Of a DNA stretch of 64,000 bases, positions 61,819-64,000 are shown piece after piece. The notes below the pieces were generated by a model. That model ran no database searches. It was given only the letters and a program-made list of their open reading frames with translations, and was not told where the DNA came from. The stretch's first letter is position 1. Every line of letters starts with the position of its first letter. The position numbers were made by a program, and so were the translations under genes. Origin of the DNA: Acidimicrobiia bacterium (lineage in GTDB: Bacteria; Actinomycetota; Acidimicrobiia; Acidimicrobiales; Bin134); assembly GCA_022825005.1 (NCBI GenBank), contig JAJDYU010000085.1, positions 62,001 through 126,000 on the forward strand. Direction: 5' to 3'.

Positions 61819-62528
61819 AGCGCGGCTCGCCCGGCGCTGAGGCCGCCGTCGACGTAGATGACTTGGCCCGTCACGTATCGGGCATCGTCGGAGGCCAAGA
61901 AACCCACCACATCGGCGATGTCTTCGGGGTAGCCGTTTCGGCCCAGGGGTACGGCTCGCGCCCGCCTTCTTCCCATTTCACCCTCGTAGTTGGCCTGGGT
62001 GCCCTCGGTTAGGATCATTCCCGGCCCAACTGCATTGGCTCGTATGCCTCGAACGCCCAACTCCAGGGCCGTTTGCTTGGTGAAGCTCTCCACCGCGGCT
62101 TTGGACGGCGGGTAGATGCCCACCCCAGGCGAGTTGGAATATGCGGCGTTGGATGAGAGGTTGACAATGGCTGCTCCCGGCCCCATCAGGGGGGCCAAAG
62201 CCTGAGTGCAATAGAACACGCCCATCACGTTCACCTCCAGTACTCGGCGCACATCATCGGGGGTCATGGCGTCCAGGCCGGCGAAGATCCAGATGCCGGC
62301 GTTGTTCACCAACACATCCACCTCATCGAGTGAATCGGCCAGCGCGGCCACAGATTTCGGGTCGGACACATCGCACTGCCGCCATTGGCCGCCGAGCATC
62401 TCCGCAGTGGCGGCGGCCGCGTCGGGCTTTTGATCTACGGCCACAATGTGATGGCCATCAGCGGCCAGACGCTTCGAGACCGCCCGTCCAATTCCTTGTC
62501 CGGCACCGGTCACTACTGCTGTTCCCAT
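61815..62528 (-). CDS. Short-chain dehydrogenase/reductase
   Basis: 237 residues from the ATG at 62528. Cofactor motif TGAGQGIGRAV at the N-terminus, NNAGIWIF, catalytic Ser in NLSSNAAY and the YPPSKAAVESF active site. It reduces or oxidises an alcohol/ketone with NAD(P). A frame from a TTG at 62549 adds seven residues. The 5' end is in a direct repeat. Confidence 0.92.
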   Translation of the reverse strand: MGTAVVTGAGQGIGRAVSKRLAADGHHIVAVDQKPDAAAATAEMLGGQWRQCDVSDPKSVAALADSLDEVDVLVNNAGIWIFAGLDAMTPDDVRRVLEVNVMGVFYCTQALAPLMGPGAAIVNLSSNAAYSNSPGVGIYPPSKAAVESFTKQTALELGVRGIRANAVGPGMILTEGTQANYEGEMGRRRARAVPLGRNGYPEDIADVVGFLASDDARYVTGQVIYVDGGLSAGRAAL

Positions 62529-62606
62529 CGGGTCAGCATGGCAGATCAACAGCTGGCGGCACCGGTCACTACTGCTGTTCCCATCGGGTCAGCATGGCGG
62601 GTCAAC
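62502..62606 (+). repeat. Direct repeat of the SDR 5' end (49 bp, 7-bp spacer)
   Basis: GGCACCGGTCACTACTGCTG starts both copies (62502-62550 and 62558-62606), with two mismatches at the far end. The first copy contains the SDR start codon and residues MGTAVVTGA. The second lies upstream of the gene (minus strand) and would encode MGTAVVTGAASC followed by a stop. Confidence 0.95.
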
Positions 62607-62631
62607 GGCCGGAGGTTGATACGGTCCCGCC

Positions 62632-63858
62632 GTGTCTCTTCACAGCCATCGATACCGATGGATGATGCTCAGTGCGCTGTGGATGGTCTATTTCTCCTTC
62701 GGCTTGGCGGTGTTCTCCATGGCCCCACTGGTGGAGACGATCCGTAATGACCTCGGGATCAGCAAAGGGGCCATGGGTGCGGTGCTGGGAGCGTGGCCGC
62801 TGGTGTACTTGGTGGCCGCCCTTCCCTCAGGCGCGTTGGTAGACCGACTGGGACTTCGCCGCTCGCTGGGGGTCGCCACGGTGATCATCTCGGCCTCTGC
62901 TCTGTTGCGACCCGTTGCCGGCAATTTCATCGGAATGTTCGGCGCAGTGGCGATGTTCGGACTTGGCGGGCCGCTGGTATCGGTGGGCGCCCCCAAGCTG
63001 GTCAGTGTGTGGTTCGACGAAGAGGAGCGGGCTCTGGCCATGGGTATCACAATGACGGCTCCGGCCATCGGCGGTGTGCTGCCTTTGGTTACCGCCAACA
63101 GCGTGCTGATGCCGGCATTCGACCAGAGCTGGCGGGCGACTCTGATGGTGTATGCCCTAATTAGCGCGGCCGTGATAGCCGTCTGGCTATTGGCTGCGGC
63201 CGGAGCAGAGCGGGTGGCCCCCGGTGCCGACCGCGATCTCGATCCTGCTCCCGGTTTTTCCGGCGCTTGGGAGCTCATTGGCAATCGCGCGGTGCAGGTA
63301 ATGCTGGTCTTGGCATTGGGCATGTTCTTCTTCAACCACTCACTCAACGGGTGGCTCCCAACGGTGATTGAAGACCGGGGATTCTCCAGTTCGGTAGCGG
63401 GTTATCTGGCCGGAGCGGTCACCGCCTTGAGCATCTTCGGCGCGTTGCTCGGACCACGAGCGATCCCCGAAGGCAGTCGGATTGCGGTCATGGCTGCGGT
63501 GTTCGCATTGTTCGGGGTGGCCACGGTCCTGCTCAACGTCGACGGCAGGCCCGCCACCTTCGTCGGTTTGGCCATTATCGGGTTCAGCAAGGGTTTGGCG
63601 GTCCCCTTAGCCCTCTTGGCGATGATGCAGCTTCCCGGTGTCGCCCAACGCAACATGGGCGCCGCGGGCGGTCTGTTCTTCACCGCGGGAGAAGCCGGAG
63701 GCGTTACCGGACCGATCTTGTTCGGCGTTTTGTCCGATATCGGCGGATCGGCGGCCGGACTGCTGCTCTTGGCCGGGGTGGCGTTGGGTACCGCTGTGCT
63801 CGCCTTGGCGCTGCGCCTGGAAATGGCCCGCTTCTCCCAGCCTGCGGGCAGGAGCTAG
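62632..63858 (+). CDS. Major facilitator superfamily transporter
   Basis: 408 residues, GTG start. Twelve membrane helices are spread along the protein. The loop 2-3 motif is SGALVDRLGLRRSLG, and the second half starts near residue 205 (AWELIGNRAVQVMLVLALGM). It resembles CynX/NIMT-type transporters for organic anions or small molecules. Substrate unknown. It diverges from the SDR gene across the duplicated segment. Confidence 0.9.
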   Translation: MSLHSHRYRWMMLSALWMVYFSFGLAVFSMAPLVETIRNDLGISKGAMGAVLGAWPLVYLVAALPSGALVDRLGLRRSLGVATVIISASALLRPVAGNFIGMFGAVAMFGLGGPLVSVGAPKLVSVWFDEEERALAMGITMTAPAIGGVLPLVTANSVLMPAFDQSWRATLMVYALISAAVIAVWLLAAAGAERVAPGADRDLDPAPGFSGAWELIGNRAVQVMLVLALGMFFFNHSLNGWLPTVIEDRGFSSSVAGYLAGAVTALSIFGALLGPRAIPEGSRIAVMAAVFALFGVATVLLNVDGRPATFVGLAIIGFSKGLAVPLALLAMMQLPGVAQRNMGAAGGLFFTAGEAGGVTGPILFGVLSDIGGSAAGLLLLAGVALGTAVLALALRLEMARFSQPAGRS

Positions 63859-63861
63859 CCG

Positions 63862-64000
63862 CTATGCGCCCCGGCCGTGGATGAGCTCGTGCAATGCCCC
63901 TTCATCGCTTATCAGCTTGGTGACAACGGCCTCGTCCACGTCGGCGACGATGATTTCGCCCACCTCGTCTGACACTGAGGCGAAAAAGCCCAGTTCTTTC
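63862..64000 (-). CDS. Unidentified protein, C-terminal 45 residues only (partial)
   Basis: Minus-strand frame open from the window edge to the stop TAG at 63864-63862. The residues SDEVGEIIVADVDEAVVTKL and ISDEGALHELIHGRGA have the amino-acid balance of a real C-terminus, and the MFS gene ends only 4 bases away. Family cannot be told from this much. Confidence 0.55.
   Translation of the reverse strand, partial: KELGFFASVSDEVGEIIVADVDEAVVTKLISDEGALHELIHGRGA

Overview
The window is a gene-dense, GC-rich chromosomal segment of an actinobacterium. It carries a complete Pup-proteasome locus (ARC/Mpa ATPase, Dop, Pup ending in GGQ, PrcB, PrcA, PafA, PafB, PafC), an F420-pathway FO synthase fusion (FbiC), an actinobacterial-type Tad/Flp pilus cluster, DUF3151 and DUF4193-like proteins and a Lon-substrate-domain protein. 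A class such as Acidimicrobiia is a reasonable guess from these families, but it is inferred, not proved. Most genes are packed with 4-bp ATGA/GTGA overlaps, and GTG and TTG starts are common. No tRNA, rRNA, insertion sequence, prophage or CRISPR array was seen.

Layout. 1-4.2 kb: 3' part of gltB plus gltD (glutamate synthase). 4.2-6.9 kb: alpha/beta hydrolase, a candidate 275-nt structured RNA with its own promoter and terminator, a glycerophosphodiesterase and a SirB1/transglutaminase-like protein. 6.9-12.1 kb: an unusual pyruvate kinase, DUF3151, flavin reductase-like protein, MobA, RNase D, phosphoribosyltransferase and a small Cys protein. 12.1-17.6 kb: ClC channel with CBS domains and a glcDEF glycolate oxidase operon. 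17.6-25 kb (minus): fbiC-tal-tkt, a FIST-domain protein and a fatty acid desaturase. 25.2-31.1 kb: split NDP-forming acyl-CoA synthetase, a PBP4-like protein that has lost its catalytic motifs, a LON-domain protein, three small membrane proteins and TrmI. 31.1-40 kb: ferredoxin and the Pup-proteasome locus. 40-45.4 kb: signal peptidase I, an orphan ABC ATPase, a second glycerophosphodiesterase, tatA-tatC, a lipid-kinase-like protein and an M20 amidohydrolase. 45.4-50.3 kb: a two-domain ThyX-like protein, an acidic DUF4193-like protein, GNAT, NUDIX and a repeat-rich protein. 50.3-57.9 kb (minus): Tad/Flp pilus operon with two large secreted proteins of unknown function. 58-64 kb: MpaB/DUF2236-like oxygenase, MMPL/RND transporter, SDR, MFS and the end of one more gene.

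The most interesting signals are: the unassigned structured RNA and the DnaA-box-like repeats beside its promoter; a DacB/PBP4-like protein in which SxxK, SxN and KTG are all substituted; a pyruvate kinase with a K+-independent signature and both further K+ ligands replaced; a duplicated ThyX protein whose two halves each keep a different part of the signature; a Tad operon with an extra N-terminal domain on TadA and pilin candidates lacking a recognisable prepilin site; and three short tandem duplications that each copy the very end or start of a gene.
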